From Polytrichum commune (Eukaryota; Streptophyta; Polytrichopsida; Polytrichales; Polytrichaceae): a stretch of DNA of 64,000 nucleotides. Positions 1 through 12,500 of the stretch are shown here, one piece after another. Each line of letters starts with the position of its first letter. Within the stretch, counting starts at the first letter, position 1. The position numbers and the translations under genes were made by a program. The notes beneath the pieces were generated by a model that ran no database searches, had not been told where the DNA came from, and was given only the letters and a program-made list of their open reading frames with translations. The stretch lies in the NCBI GenBank assembly GCA_950295325.1, contig OX485808.1:28850527-28914526 (forward strand). The letters are read 5' to 3'.

Positions 1-540
1 AAGAAAATTCTGTCGGATGAAAAACATGTTAGGAGGGCTGGGTTTGTCTACTTCTACTCCCGCGTGGGTGCTGCAATGTGTGCTCAGACTCAGCAAAGTA
101 AAAATCATACAAAATGGTTGACTGAGTGGGCTCCAGAGCCTCGTGATGTCTACTGGAATAATCTAGCACTACCTTGCATGATGTTGAATTTCCGACGACT
201 GATATACGTTTAGTTGTGTTTGCACTTGTATTCTTTCACTCATTCCGGTGGCATTTTTCCAATCGCTGGCAAACCTGGATTCCTTGAACAAATGGTTTCC
301 ATTCCTCAAGCCTGTCACCAAATTGTGAGTTCTGCTTTACACACCCAATCTTGATGTTTTATCTATGTTTATGCTTCTCTCGGATGCTTGGGTGGACAGA
401 AGAATTAGTTTAGAACACCAGTCAACCTTGTTATCCCAGCACGTTGACCACCCTGTTGATTACTAGACCATTTTTCTCACTAATTTCAGTATACTCTTAG
501 GGCATGTTCACACATTGTACACCGAACCAATGAGGGCAAT
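1..540 (+). pseudogene. OSCA/CSC1-type cation channel fragment, broken
   Basis: Reading from base 1, the frame gives a stretch with the features of plant OSCA/CSC1 (ERD4-like) hyperosmolality-gated calcium-permeable channels: a G-A-A-M-C-A-Q-T-Q-Q core followed by W-L-T-E-W-A-P-E-P-R-D-V-Y-W-N-N-L. After a stop and two frame changes, the next conserved part appears near 230-310: I-P-V-A-F-F-Q-S-L-A-N-L-D-S-L-N-K-W-F-P-F-L. In the family these are the end of the cytosolic loop and the next membrane helix. Stops and frame changes mean no channel is made. The same fragment recurs at 25,107-25,645, directly after the LRR debris of PNL-A. The 5' part lies outside the window. The sequence from about 320 to 540 is shared with the second copy but is not a recognised OSCA part. 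Confidence 0.75.
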
Positions 541-3389
541 CTGCTTGATCAGAAGTGCCAGAATGCTATTGCGATGATCTAAAGGCCAATATGCTGCGGC
601 ACTCTCATATGTTGGCTCTTACACATTTATAACCTGCCAAATGAATGCAAAGGTTATCCGAGCTTCATCAAGTATCCAGCAAAATTCAGACCTTGATGGA
701 AATGACAATAGGACTGTAAGAAAATTGCAAATAATTTAGGACTGTCATAAGAAAGTGTCAGCCCTGTTGAATAGAACTACTATCAGGAAGTGAAAAGAAT
801 GGTAGTATGAACCTATAGAAATCTAACATCTACAGACCTTGCAGATTAATGGACGGGGCAGATATCATGCCTGATTTCGATACAGAATATAGCTGAGGGC
901 AAGGTATGCACATAAGAATGGTAGTATCAGAGGTGAGATGATTGCATAGACGAGCCAGGTAGAAAATACAGGCTAACAAGAGACAATATAATATTTTACT
1001 GGGGAGGTATTGCCGGAATAATTGTTACTCGCTCTTTATGAGTTTGCACCCTGTTGTTCTGGAGATCATATATTAATAGTGGCAATAAGCGAAAGATTTC
1101 GGCGGCATTGATAGTCCAAACATGAGTTGGCATTCATTGCTTTTGTTGCAACATAATCTAGTCCATACTGTTGCTGATAAAATCTCTGTTGAATCACACA
1201 TTCAGTTGTCTGCCAGTGGAAATTTCCTGACATGAGATACTTCTATATGATGCAAACTCACTAAACGCAGTTCTGTCTGCCTAATGTCAGTGTTTCCGAC
1301 ATTTCCATGACTTGCGAAGGCGGAAAGCTGTTCGAAGCAGAGTTCGGGAAGTTTTTGAAGCCTTAGTGGCTAATTGCCGGTAGTTGCTACGAAGGGTCGG
1401 ATTTTTTCCAATTTACATCGGCAAGAGCCGGTCTTTTGTAAAATCAATTGGCCAATTGCCTATATTTTCATATTTTCATTGGCCAATATCCGATTAAATG
1501 GAATTCATATCGGCACTAATTGTTTAAAAAATGTATGAAAAGTTATTAGAAATCATTTCTTAGTATAAAATCTTGAATAAGTGAAAAGAAAAGGCATGTT
1601 CAAAACTTTAAATTTGAAGAGTTAATATCCTTGGCAGGAATTGAACCTTTCAACCGCTTGAAGGCCAAGGGTCCCCCAATTCTTCATAGAAGCAATTGGA
1701 TTTGATCATGGAAAGGTTGCATAATTCAAAAAGTTTAAGGTTTAGGGTACTTCCTCAAGTGCATCATCAGATGCCCCATACAAATAGCGCTATGGATGCT
1801 TCCAGCTGAAATCCAGTAACTCACAAGAAGAATCGGCTACATTTCCGGGACATTTTCTAGTCCATCGGCTAATTGCCGGAGGATTGAAATTACAGTCGGA
1901 TTGCCATCCGATGGTTGGAAATTTGGACCGGCCATGAGGGGAAATCCATCGGTTGATAATGAACTAGCCGTCGGTTTTCCCCGAACATAGGTTCGAAGAG
2001 GCAATGTCATTATTGCGACATATTGGTGGCATTAGGACCAGACTCTGTATAAGAATGTCGTTTTTCCGAAAAATACTTTCCAACTCATCAAGTGGGCCCT
2101 AGTGATGCCAATTGTCAGGATTCAACGCCAGATGCGGTCTACAATTGTAGACTGAAAAGTGCATTGATGCTTTAATGAATAACCGAAGAGAAGTGTGAAA
2201 AAGTAAGAAGTCGTCGAGGTTGACTCACACCTTTAACCCAAAATAAGCTCCATTAGGCACCAATGGGCACGTTATATGTGGCCATATCGTAGCCTTCCAT
2301 CTACTGCCAATCCATGCAGCGTCGATCAATCAATTTGATGCAATTGTTGTTATCTTGTTTGCAGTATTTCCCGTCAAATTGGACAGATCTTGGGTTCCAA
2401 ATCGCACACATCAATATATCTAGGGTACACTTCATGTCAAGGTTCTTGTGGGCGATAAGTTACTTTGCTCTTGTTTACAAAGTTGCAGTGCAACACCAGG
2501 ACAAGGGAAGCTGAAGACGATCAAAAGCTTGAACAAAACCTCAAGATGTTCTCAGGATAGCATTATTCTTATACCCATTGAAGGCATCTCTTGGTGATCT
2601 GGGTAGATGTGGAGGTTACACATGCATGCCTTTTTGTGTACGCAATAGTAATCCTTCAGGATTATCTCCACCCACAACGTAAGGGCTGCTAGGGGCTGGT
2701 AAAGGCACTCACCGGTGATTTTGTACTGCCAGCCAATATGTACCAAAAAGTCTCAAAAGTCTTCGAGTTTCCTCTTGCAGCAGAAAAAATTAAGCTTGTT
2801 GAGTAGACTTCTCTCTTTGAAGTGTGTCAATATTGTGTGTGAAATATCCAGATCCCTTGCTTGCAGTATAGAACTTCCAAATGAATCTGAACCCAATCTA
2901 AATCCTTCCCCTCCTCACCAACCACAGATGTTTGGAGTAAATCTTCAAAGTCAGAATTTTGGTCTCTTGAAAATCAGGAGATTGCTATGAAATCTGTTAT
3001 GCCCACATAAATCTGTTAGCTGTGTGATCCACGTTAACTACAGAGACGGTTTCCGTGTGGGTTCAGTATTCGCAGATTTGCAGTAAGTTGAATGAGAGCC
3101 AGACTAGATAACCATATGGCAGTTGGAATTCATGGCCGTGTTAACCCTTACCATGAGAGCTCACATGAAAGGCAAACCATGACCGTTGCCTCATACTGTG
3201 AGCACTGACGATATTAAAGACAATGTAAGTTGCAATTCCTGTGTGTACAAAAAGAAATATTGAAATTATTCCCAGTGACTGAAACTTTACTGCAAAATCA
3301 TAGAGGGACCACACATCTATTTGCATACTCCTGTCACGTAATACTGTTTTCCCACATGTAATTTTACTTCTGGCTCCCTTGTTCGTCAT
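541..3389. other. Intergenic, no gene recognised
   Basis: Only short open frames are seen, none with a recognisable domain. Between about 1,365 and 1,935 a motif close to GGCTAATTGCCGG recurs (about 1,368 and 1,865, with looser versions near 1,449 and 1,482). This suggests a worn repeat or subterminal motif cluster, but no element ends could be fixed. A tRNA-like T-arm on the minus strand near 1,626-1,675 has no complete cloverleaf. Confidence 0.5.
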
Positions 3390-3546
3390 TCGTAGTTAGT
3401 CAGCGAGTGGTCCTTCAGAATAGATGAGGCATCTGTAAAGTTGGGGCGAATCCATTGCTTCGTAGTTAGTCGTTGACTGGTCCTTCAGCAACAGACGAGC
3501 CATCTGTAATCCGAAGTGGGGGCGAAAGCATTGCTTTGATGCACTC
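3390..3546. repeat. Two-copy tandem duplication, about 77 bp
   Basis: Two adjacent copies start with TCGTAGTTAGTC, continue with TGGTCCTTCAG and CATCTGTAA, and end with a GGGGCGAA...CATTGCTT block. The second copy begins near 3,461. They differ by scattered substitutions and a small indel. Confidence 0.7.
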
Positions 3547-4469
3547 TGTCTCACTGTTCACACACATTTCCAACCTCGTCCTTTCCACCATGGTTTCGTA
3601 GCCCTCATATTTGGCGATGTGCACCTGTTCCGGACTTGGGTTCGCTACCGAACTCTGCAAACTGCAAGATAACTCTGCTTTAGCCTGTACCATACTGGCA
3701 AAGAACTAGAGAGAGAGACAACTGCGAGTCATCACAGATGACATCTGTCCGTCACCACCTATGATCCACGCGACCAGCATGCAAGCTACAAATTTCAAGT
3801 ACAAAGGCTTATGCATTATTAACCCAAAAATTTGCGCATGAAGGCTGCCTGGCCTCCTCTTCTGAAACGTTGGTGCCTCGTCCTCCTAGTTGCGGCTCTT
3901 TTTCCTCTCTCGAACCCAGCAATGTGGACAGGATCATTCTCTTGGTTTTCGAGCTCCTCTCTTACGTACTGTTTCTCTCCATACAATAGTATATCACACT
4001 TCTCATTGGCTAGCCTTAATCGTTTTCTGGCTCGGTACTTGGCCGACCTTAGCGATGTGCTCTTCTGCAACAAATTAACACCTATGAGAACATGACAACC
4101 TCCAAAACCCAGCCTTCGACACTTATCTGACGATTAGCACAAGAGAAAGTGACGATTATATATGTTTGCGTTGACTTACATAGTCATCAACGATGTCTTC
4201 GCTCCATGCCAACGGGAATTCTTGCCTCATTTGTTGCCCAAATTCTGCCTTCATAGATTGTTGTTTCCATGGGAGATGCCACGGAAATGTTCTTATTCCT
4301 ACATCGTATATCCATTTCTTCATGCGCATCCAGACCTTTCATCTGCATCTCCATCTCCATTTAGCAATACCGGTCCTGTGTAATGCGGTCTCAGCTTGCA
4401 TTCATTTGTTCTTGTAGAGACCAATGCTACTCTCTCATCGTTACTCAAGGACTGATTTTCAACCACTCT
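3547..4469. other. Intergenic with overlapping short frames
   Basis: Open frames of 60-90 codons overlap on both strands here. One on the minus strand (3,819-4,073) is rich in Arg and Lys. None has a recognisable domain, and the overlap in several frames argues against coding. This stretch has no second copy in the window, so a small lineage-specific gene cannot be excluded. Confidence 0.35.
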
Positions 4470-4965
4470 AAGAATATTCTCCGCCTTCTTCTGTCCGGGG
4501 GAGCCGTATCCTCCTCCCCCGGAAAGCTCGCAGGGGGAGGTTTAACGTCCCCACGAAGAATGGGATGCCGACTCAGCACATTTGTACACATACGTATATT
4601 GACATATACGTATAATAGTTTACTTACAATCATACAAAGATTCCTCTAAACTGGGCCCTCAGTGCCCGCCGGTATACAGGGCAAATAATGTGCCCACAAG
4701 GCCCGCACAACGGACGAGATGTCAACGCTGCCCGAGCCTGCCAGCTGCCACTGACGCGGTTTCCACTGCGGCGCTCAGTGGCGACTCTTGTTTGCATCGT
4801 GCCCAGTGGAGCCTCTCACCTCCCACACACCTAGCTCCCTTTCGCTCCGCATGTCTGTAGTGTATTGCACCGGATCGCATTCGATTGCACTCCCTTGCGC
4901 GTCTCTTGTTAAGAAAAAGGCTATTTGCCTGACCAAGAAATTCCACTCTCACACGAAAGCCGCGT
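4470..4965. repeat. GC-rich dispersed module 1, copy near PNL-A
   Basis: A GC-rich block contains CCCCCGGAAAGCTCG, a TATACGTAT-type palindromic stretch near 4,591-4,612 and the landmark CTAAACTGGGCCCTCAG. Related copies lie at about 44,080-44,570 (same order), 33,500-33,860 (partial) and 40,870-41,285 (opposite orientation). Four copies in two orientations mark a dispersed, probably transposed, sequence. Its class is unknown. Confidence 0.7.
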
Positions 4966-5480
4966 GACGCATCTAGGCTGAGCCGTCCGATCATATTCCG
5001 CCCGCTCACCACGTCTCCGAGCCAGCCACGAGCACCGAGGGATCAAGCAAATGCGATGCGCGATGATGATGATGATGGTGGTTGCCAAGAATGCGATGTA
5101 ATGAGCTTCAGCTTCAGCCGTGTAGCTCTCGGGTGAGCTTTCCCCTTCGCACAATAGGTTTGGACGGAGCAGCTTTGGCAGCAGCAGGGTTGATGATGAA
5201 ACCCTTGCACGGTCGTTAACTTGAAACGGTTGCAAAGTTGCTGTCTGATGGTTGTGGCTGAACGCGTGGTTGTCGCCTCTGTCTGTTCCACTATGTTTTG
5301 GTGCGGTTTGGTTTGGTTTGGTTTTAACTTGGGGCGCGACGGTGCTTCTTCTTCTAGGGCTTAGTGTTTCTTGTGGAGCGACGGAAGGAAGTGGCGGCAT
5401 TCTCTCGGTCCGTGTGGTTGCTGCCAAGAAGTGGGTGCAAGAGAGGTATTTCTTCCATGCACGCATGTTTCGGAGTGTGT
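4966..5480. repeat. Module 2 (5'-flank module), copy 1
   Basis: This block runs from GCATCTAGGCTGAGCCG through a GATGATGATGATGATGG run (about 5,060) to GTGGGTGCAAGAGAGG. Four copies exist: here, 10,585-11,175, 44,571-45,188 and 46,265-46,860, two upstream of each PNL gene. It could be an ancient promoter and 5' leader carried with the receptors, or simply a repeat. Minus-strand open frames such as 4,921-5,466 are not kept between copies. Confidence 0.65.
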
Positions 5481-5517
5481 GGGTTTTGTGGTACTGATGG
5501 TTTCAAGTACATGGGCG

Positions 5518-7560
5518 AGATGTTTTCAGCTCTTTGGTCTCGTTGTCGTAGGACAAACGAAATGTGGTATCATGTGATGAAGAAAATACTGCAACAAAAT
5601 GAAGCTTAGGCTTTGATTTCCAATATTTAAGTCTCTTGACAATACTGCCTCACTCAACCTAGAGGCGATGTATGTCGTTATGTTGCTCAGCTTTTACAAA
5701 ATTGAAATTTGTGCAGTGATCTGAAAAATTCCTCGTATTGAATGCCATTGGCATGACATGCTACTATACACCCATAGAATATGAGCACATTCACGTGGTC
5801 TTCGCAACCCTAGGGTGTATCTATAAGATATGATGATCGCAATTTGTCCGTGTTTTTGAATATAATGAAGTTACACCAGCAAGTTTTGCCTTTTGATCCA
5901 TTGGAGCTTTGGTTTGATCCATAACCTTCTAGGGGGCATTAAAGTTTGACCGGTTAGTTGATACAAGTGCTGTTGAGATGAATTCGGTACCCGACAGAGA
6001 GAACTCATCACTTTATCATTTGACGGTATTTTTCTGCAATTTGGATCATTGATGGATTGTACATGCCCTTATTCGCGGGCCTAGCATATATGACCTGTGG
6101 TTCAGTCGATTTCGTTGGGTGCTGTTGCATGAGTTTTTTGATACTGTCTTTTGCGCACCACCTTGTAGGCTATGTCGGGGCCCTTGTACGGGACACATGG
6201 ATCACAAAATGCTCGCCACTGGTGGTCTCTTAGAAAAACATTAAAAAATTATGTACTTTTCCGGTTATGGTTATGTTGCAGCTAGTTTGCTTTGGTTGCT
6301 TCTCCATGTCCAGTTGAGTATCGGTTTGAGTGCTTTATTCGCATTTACTTCACTCGGTAGGGACGATGACTTCAATTAGATGTACGAGATGGTTTACCAT
6401 CGTTGATCTGCCGTAGATTCAAATCAATTATTTTGTCGTTGGTCGCGTCATTGTAGGGTAAGTGTGATGTGGTATCATGTGATGATGAAAATACTGCAAC
6501 AAAATGACGTTTAGGCATTGATTACTAATATTTAAGTCTTTGATGATACTCCCTCGCTTAACCTAGAGGCGATGGATGTCGTTATGTTGCTCTGCTTTTA
6601 AAAAGTTGGAAAACTGCATTGATTTGAAAATTTTCTCACATTGAATGCTGTTGACATGATAGACTACATGACACCCATAGGAGTATCAATACAATCAAGT
6701 CGTTTTTGTGAGTCTGTTTGTGTCTATCGAATACAATGATCGCAATTGGTCTGTGTTTTTGAATAAAATGAAGTTACGCTAGTGAGTTTTGCCTTTTGAT
6801 CATATAACCTATAGAAGAAAATTCTATTCAAGGGACTTGACTTGCCAGCTGATACAAGTGTTGTGGGGATGAATTTGGTACCCTGCAAAGAAAGGATTCA
6901 TCACTTCATCAAATGCCAGCAATTTCTTGTCACTTGATCATTATTGGATTGTACATGCCCTTATTTGCGGTCTAGCATATTTTTGCTATGGTTTAGTTGA
7001 TAGCTACTATGTGCCATCAGTTCTTGGGGACATCGTCTTCTGCACAATTTGTAGGCCATCAATACTGTTTTTCGGCTTACATGCGTTTTTCCATTCTCGA
7101 TATCCAATGCTCATTGCTTTTCGATTGCTCATTTTGGTCTTTGTGGAATTGGTTAGCGGTTGAGGGGTTTCATTTGGGCTTAGCACGGCAGCGATGACGA
7201 CTTCAATTAGATGTGGGAGATGGTTTGCCATCATTGATCTTAACCCATTGAGGCATAATCCATTCTAAGCTAACTTGATGTAGTTTCAAACCAAATATCT
7301 TGTCGTCGGTCATGTCGTTGTAGGGAAACTGTTGTGTGGTATCACGTGATGATGAAAATACTGCAACAAAATGAAGCTTATGCTTTGATTACTAATATTT
7401 AAGTCTTTGATGATACTGCCTCTCTACTCTGAAGAGACCTACAAGTTTGACCTTTCATGTGATACAAAGTGTTGTGGGGATGAATTTGGTACCCAATGAA
7501 GAAATAATTCATCACTTTATCATATGGCAACATGTCACTTGATCATTATTGGATTTGACT
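5518..7560. repeat. Tandem repeat, about 0.9-kb unit, 2.3 copies
   Basis: Units start near 5,518, 6,430 and 7,310. Each carries ATACTGCAACAAAATGA, then AATATTTAAGTCT, then (in units 1 and 2) CCTAGAGGCGATG and GGATTGTACATGCCCTTAT. The third is partial. A further diverged copy lies downstream of PNL-A at about 25,780-26,470. This block is absent from the corresponding place upstream of PNL-B. Confidence 0.75.
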
Positions 7561-9529
7561 TAGGCAGATGCTAGTAATGAAGTATCCTCAGGTTCATGTA
7601 AGATATTACATATAGCCCAGTTTAATCTGCGTAACAACTTCACACCTTAACTGGCCTTGCTTGCTATCTTCTGGTTTCATATGTGAGTGAGTATGTTATG
7701 GTTGACCTGGTTGGAGTGTTATTTATAATGTAGAAAGTCTATCATTTGAAAAGCCCAACCGTTTAAGAATGTTTTTAGCTGAGATTAATATGTTGGGGGA
7801 CCTTCTACATGCATGTACAAGAAGAGAAGAGTAGATTAGGACCTTTCTTCTCATTGAGTGTGCTTGTCAGCCTAAAGAATATTTTGACCAAATAATTTGC
7901 AAGTGCAACCACAATGATTTATGCAAAATGGAATATGGCTAAAGGCCCTGCAATTACGGTGATAGGAGCCTTGGGGGTTGTTGTCGCTGCTACTGTTATT
8001 ATGGAATCGAAGGTGTGTTTTCACCTTTGATGTCGCCACTACATTTCTGCCCATTGTTTATGGGTAGTTTGTATATTAGACACATGCCTCTCTTTCATTT
8101 ATAGTATTCATGAGGAGTTCAATTGGTGTGTTGGGAGTGTTGTTGGAGGAAAGTGCAGCAGGGTGGCTAACATTGTGAATTTCCATGGTATTTCTCTTCG
8201 TCTCTATTAGGCTTCTCCTGGAGGTATGAACCGGGTTGGGGTTGCTGTACATTATCGATGATCTGCAGAGTGTAAATACATAAAGTTGTAAGTTGGGAAT
8301 ACTTGTTTGTCAATTAGTTCTCATTACAAATTGCAAACAAATAATCAAGTTCTCATAATTAACCTCCATAGCGAATTGTGAATACTTAATTTGTGACCAC
8401 TGACGTGTACTTTCAGGAGTTGAGATCATTGGTTGTGGAGGAAGCCAACAGTGAAGTAGCAACGTTTGAAGCAACTTGATGCTTTCTTGCGGTTAGTGGA
8501 AGGGGACTTCTTTTGATTAGGTGAGACTATTTGTGGGGCCATTTTGTCCAGCAACGCCGGGCATGAGCACGGATTTGAGTGGCTAGTTCGGATTGCCTCT
8601 CAAGCTGATGATCATGGTTTTGGGCACCTGCGAAAACACAGAGAAACGTTTCATCTTGTCTGATGGTTGATCGGAACTCTTCTGTCGGAGCAGTCTGTTT
8701 GTCATCGGTGCGGGTGGCCTTGGAAAATGCAGTTCAGGCTACAACTCGTGGGTTCATGTGAGTTTTGTTCTCGTATGGGTTTAGTGTAGCTTGGTGAGGG
8801 TTGTGGAGTAAGCAAATATGAATCAAGGATTGGTGTGTTTTGCTATGTGGTCGGGTTAGGGTTGAGCTTCTGTAGGGATGAATGAATGAAAGGTCGTATC
8901 TAATGGGGTTTTGGTCAATGCCAAGAGGAGTGTTTTGTCAGAGTCTTAGAAAATTTGGAATCTACTTGGTTTTTGGTTGATTGTTTAGACATTTGTATAG
9001 AGGATGTGTGCTTTGATGAGTGGAAATTCGCATTCTAAATGCGTCGTCCCTAGAATCATGTCTTGAGTCCGTCTTTTTGGCCCAAAGGCAAACCTTTCAA
9101 ATTGCTTTTGCTCTTGGGTATAATTATGTGACAGTTTCTTGGGGCCATTCATCGTAGCAACGCCTAGTCAATACCTATCTATTTCAAAGCTCTTCTTGCA
9201 AGTGATTGCAAGCATGTATGTAGGAAATTCGAAGCGGATTGCAAGCTTCGGAAGAAAATGTTTTTATGGAAATTTGTGAATTTTACGTCTCCCTAATTTG
9301 ATCACTTCATAAAGTACTTGTAACATAATTGTGTTCTTGATTGAGTTGTGGCCATGGCCAGTCAGTGACACGTGGAGTATGGAGCCCGTTGTTCAATAGA
9401 CCCGATTGGATTGAATGTATTTGAATCGGTTGCTCTGCCAATTGTGAAAGATAGGAGAACCATTTGTTAGAAGGATGCTAGAAATTGTACAATCCAAAGC
9501 ACATTTGGAAGTAGGATAGAGCTCACATC
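7561..9529. other. Intergenic; partial flank repeat and one small frame
   Basis: No gene is recognised. A 31-codon frame from an ATG at 7,935 encodes a small hydrophobic peptide (A-I-T-V-I-G-A-L-G-V-V-V-A-A-T-V-I); its last codons overlap an AAG/GTGTGT splice-donor-like site. It may be an orphan exon, but no partner exon was found. About 8,980-9,170 is a diverged third copy of the flank sequence at about 12,650-12,830. Confidence 0.35.
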
Positions 9530-12500
9530 TCAAAGCATATATTGTTCACTTGATTTTTTTTATAGTGTGATATTTTGACGTCAAATCAATCAACTCTAGG
9601 CACATGATGTTTTGGAACATGTATTGGAAAATTAGGAAATTGTGTTGTAGTAGCCGATTTTGGACTCCTTGCACAACATGGAGGTATAGAAATGGTTGTA
9701 CATTCACAGTTGATGTTCATCTTCATGAATATTAATAGGGCAAGCATTTTCTATATGCGAACCAAATGTTGTGACTAAAAATTTTCTGCATCTAATTATG
9801 TCTTTTAGGTGCATATTTTAAGACATCACGGTTGAGATCATCATTGTACAACCCGAGGCCTGCATGGTTCTTTGAGAAGGGATCAAAGTTGTGGCAAGTG
9901 GTTCCCCCCTTGTAGGTGCTGTTGAAGGAGATGGTGCCGGACTGCATTGTTAGACCTCCAAACTTACGACCAATTTGTTAATCCTAAATCCATCGAAGAG
10001 GTATGTAACAATTTTGGTTCAATCATCTACCTGTTTGGTTCATCTAAATGAGAGTTTTGAATTCAGGTATCATTATGTTGTCACAATCACTTGTTGCAAA
10101 GGGTTGGCTTTGTGGAAGGTATGATCTACCTAATCCTTGAGGATTTGGTATGCAGTAAGGTGAGGAAGTCAAATATTTTGTCAGTGTGGTTTTGCCCTTG
10201 TACCAAAAGGTTAGGAAATAACCTTGAAACCGAACTCAAGAGCAAGGGCCCTTGATTGGTTGTTGTCAAGTAGACCAATGAAGTACATGTTCTTGCATTG
10301 ATTTTTTTTTCTCTCTATCTCTTTGTTGGTGTGCTTCAAATGGGGTTGAAGTTAAACAAACTTAGTCTGTTATTCTCTTTGTGCATACTCCAATATTAGG
10401 AGCTCCAACACCATCTGTAGATATTTTGAGGTCTGAAATTATTGGAGCATTTTGTTGGTGTCATGAAAAATTTGAATATTATGTGGGTTGTTGTGTTGGT
10501 AGTTGGTAAGACATGTGTGCTCTTTGTTAGTGGAAATTCACATTCTTAGCACTCCGTCGCTAGAATCTTGCCCAAGTTTGTCTTCTTGGTCCAAAGTTGA
10601 CCCATCAAGGTTGAGCCATGCGATCATATTCTGCCCTTTAACCCTGCCTCCGAGCCAGCCACAAGCACCCGGATATCTAGCATTGGGATGTGTGATGATG
10701 ATGATGATGGTGGCTGCCAAGAATGCAATGTACTTAGTATGCCACAACTATGGCCTTCTTATCAGCTTCAACGGTGCAGGTTCAGGCGAGTCTTCCCTTT
10801 TGCAAAATAGATTTGCAATGGAGTAGCTTTGGCAGCAACAAGGTTGATGATGAAATCCTTGCTTAGTCATTAACTTAGGGTTGCAAAATTTCTGTCAGAT
10901 GGTTATGGCGAAATACGTGGTTGTGGCCTCGGAGCGAGAAAAGGGAAAAACATAAAGATACTTTGTTTCCCTTTGTCCCCCTCTTTTCCACTATGTTTTG
11001 ATGCGGGTTGCTTTTAACTGAGGGCATGACGGCACTTCTTAGGTTCAATGGAATGTCTTCTTTGAGAGCTTGAGTTTTTGTTAGAGAGACGTTAGGAAGT
11101 TGCAACATTTTTTTGGTCTGTGTTGTTGTTGGGCTACACTTGTCAAACAAGTGGGAGCGGTTTGAGGTTGGAGTTTTGAGTTATTGTCAAGTGGAAGATC
11201 GTTTGTTGTGGTCTGCTTTGATTTGGTTATGGTGGGGTGCGGTGATCAATGTTTTGAGTTGGAGTTGGACATGAAGGTGAGTGCAGAAAGGAAAGCACAT
11301 AGTGTTGGCTTGGTTGGAGAGGAGCGCCAATGTGTTCTCAACTATGGTGGCTTCTTAGAACGGGGGTGGATGTATAGGTTGTTCTGGTTTGTGCGATGTG
11401 ATGATGTCTTGTAGTTATATATCTCAAGTGGTTGTGGTTATGCGCGTTGTTACAAACGCTGAAATTCTTTGTGCATTGGGTGGGGGATGAAGTCCATAGA
11501 AGTGATGATGTGTGTATGTCTCTATTGGAGTTGGCATGTCAAGGTTTATGAACCAATAGGAGGGAGTCGTAGGGTTCTCTGAGTGGAATTGGATGCGCCA
11601 AGATCCTTGTATGACATGACTTAAGGGGAGTTGGATCACCTGCAAATTGTTTCTCGGTTTCTTAGAACAATTGATACTCTAGCCTTTTAATATGTGACAC
11701 TCTTCTTTCTCTCTAATCTTGTAATACAAAAGTGTCCGAGGGGGTTCATACTATTTCACGACCTAGTCTTACCGAATTTGTGATGGGAATGAGGAAATGG
11801 GCTCCCTTTTGTACTTTCTTGTGCAAATGATTGGAAACTGTTCCATAGTTCGAACACTCAAATTGGATATTTTAAAGTATGAGTATCAATAGTGGGGGCA
11901 TTTATCATATGCTAACCGAATGCTGCGAGTAATTTTTTTGCATCTAATCGTGTCTTCCATGGGTATATTTCAAGACATCATGGCCGTGATCATCATTGTA
12001 CAACCCGCAGGCTGTACGTTTCTTTGAGAAGGGAGCAAAGTTGTGGCAAGTAGTTACCCACTTCTAGGTGGCGTTGAAGGAGATGGCATCGGACTACAAG
12101 GTAAACATCAATAGACCTTTTGACTTATGACAACTCCATTAATTCCAAATCATTTGAAGATGTATGTATCCATTTTGGTTCAATCATGTACTTGTTTGGT
12201 TCATCTAGATGAGGGATTGCAATAGTTACTTGTGTTATTTTTGTTGTTGTGAAGGGCTGTGAAGGTATGGATATACCTAATCCATGAGGATTTGGTATGC
12301 AAAAAGATAAGGAAGTTCAAATTTTTGTCAATGTTTAATTGTCCTCTTACCAAAAGGTAGGGAGTAACTTTGCAAGGGAAACAACTCAAGAACAAGGGCC
12401 TGTGATAGGTTGTCGAACAAACCATTGATGTACATGTTTTGGCACCAATTTTCTTTTCTCGCTTCTCTCTCTTTGTTAGTGATTTGAACTGTGTTGAAGT

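Noticed and set aside
1626..1675. tRNA gene on the minus strand
   Set aside because: A T-arm-like GGTTCAATTCC and a pairing CCTTGGC/GCCAAGG are seen, but only about 28 bases lie between them. There is no anticodon arm.
4921..5466. 181-codon minus-strand ORF as a gene
   Set aside because: It covers repeat modules 1 and 2 and is not kept open in the other copies.
4470..5480. Bacterial or organelle DNA insert, suggested by high GC
   Set aside because: No prokaryotic or organelle genes are present, and the block is a dispersed repeat with four copies in this window.
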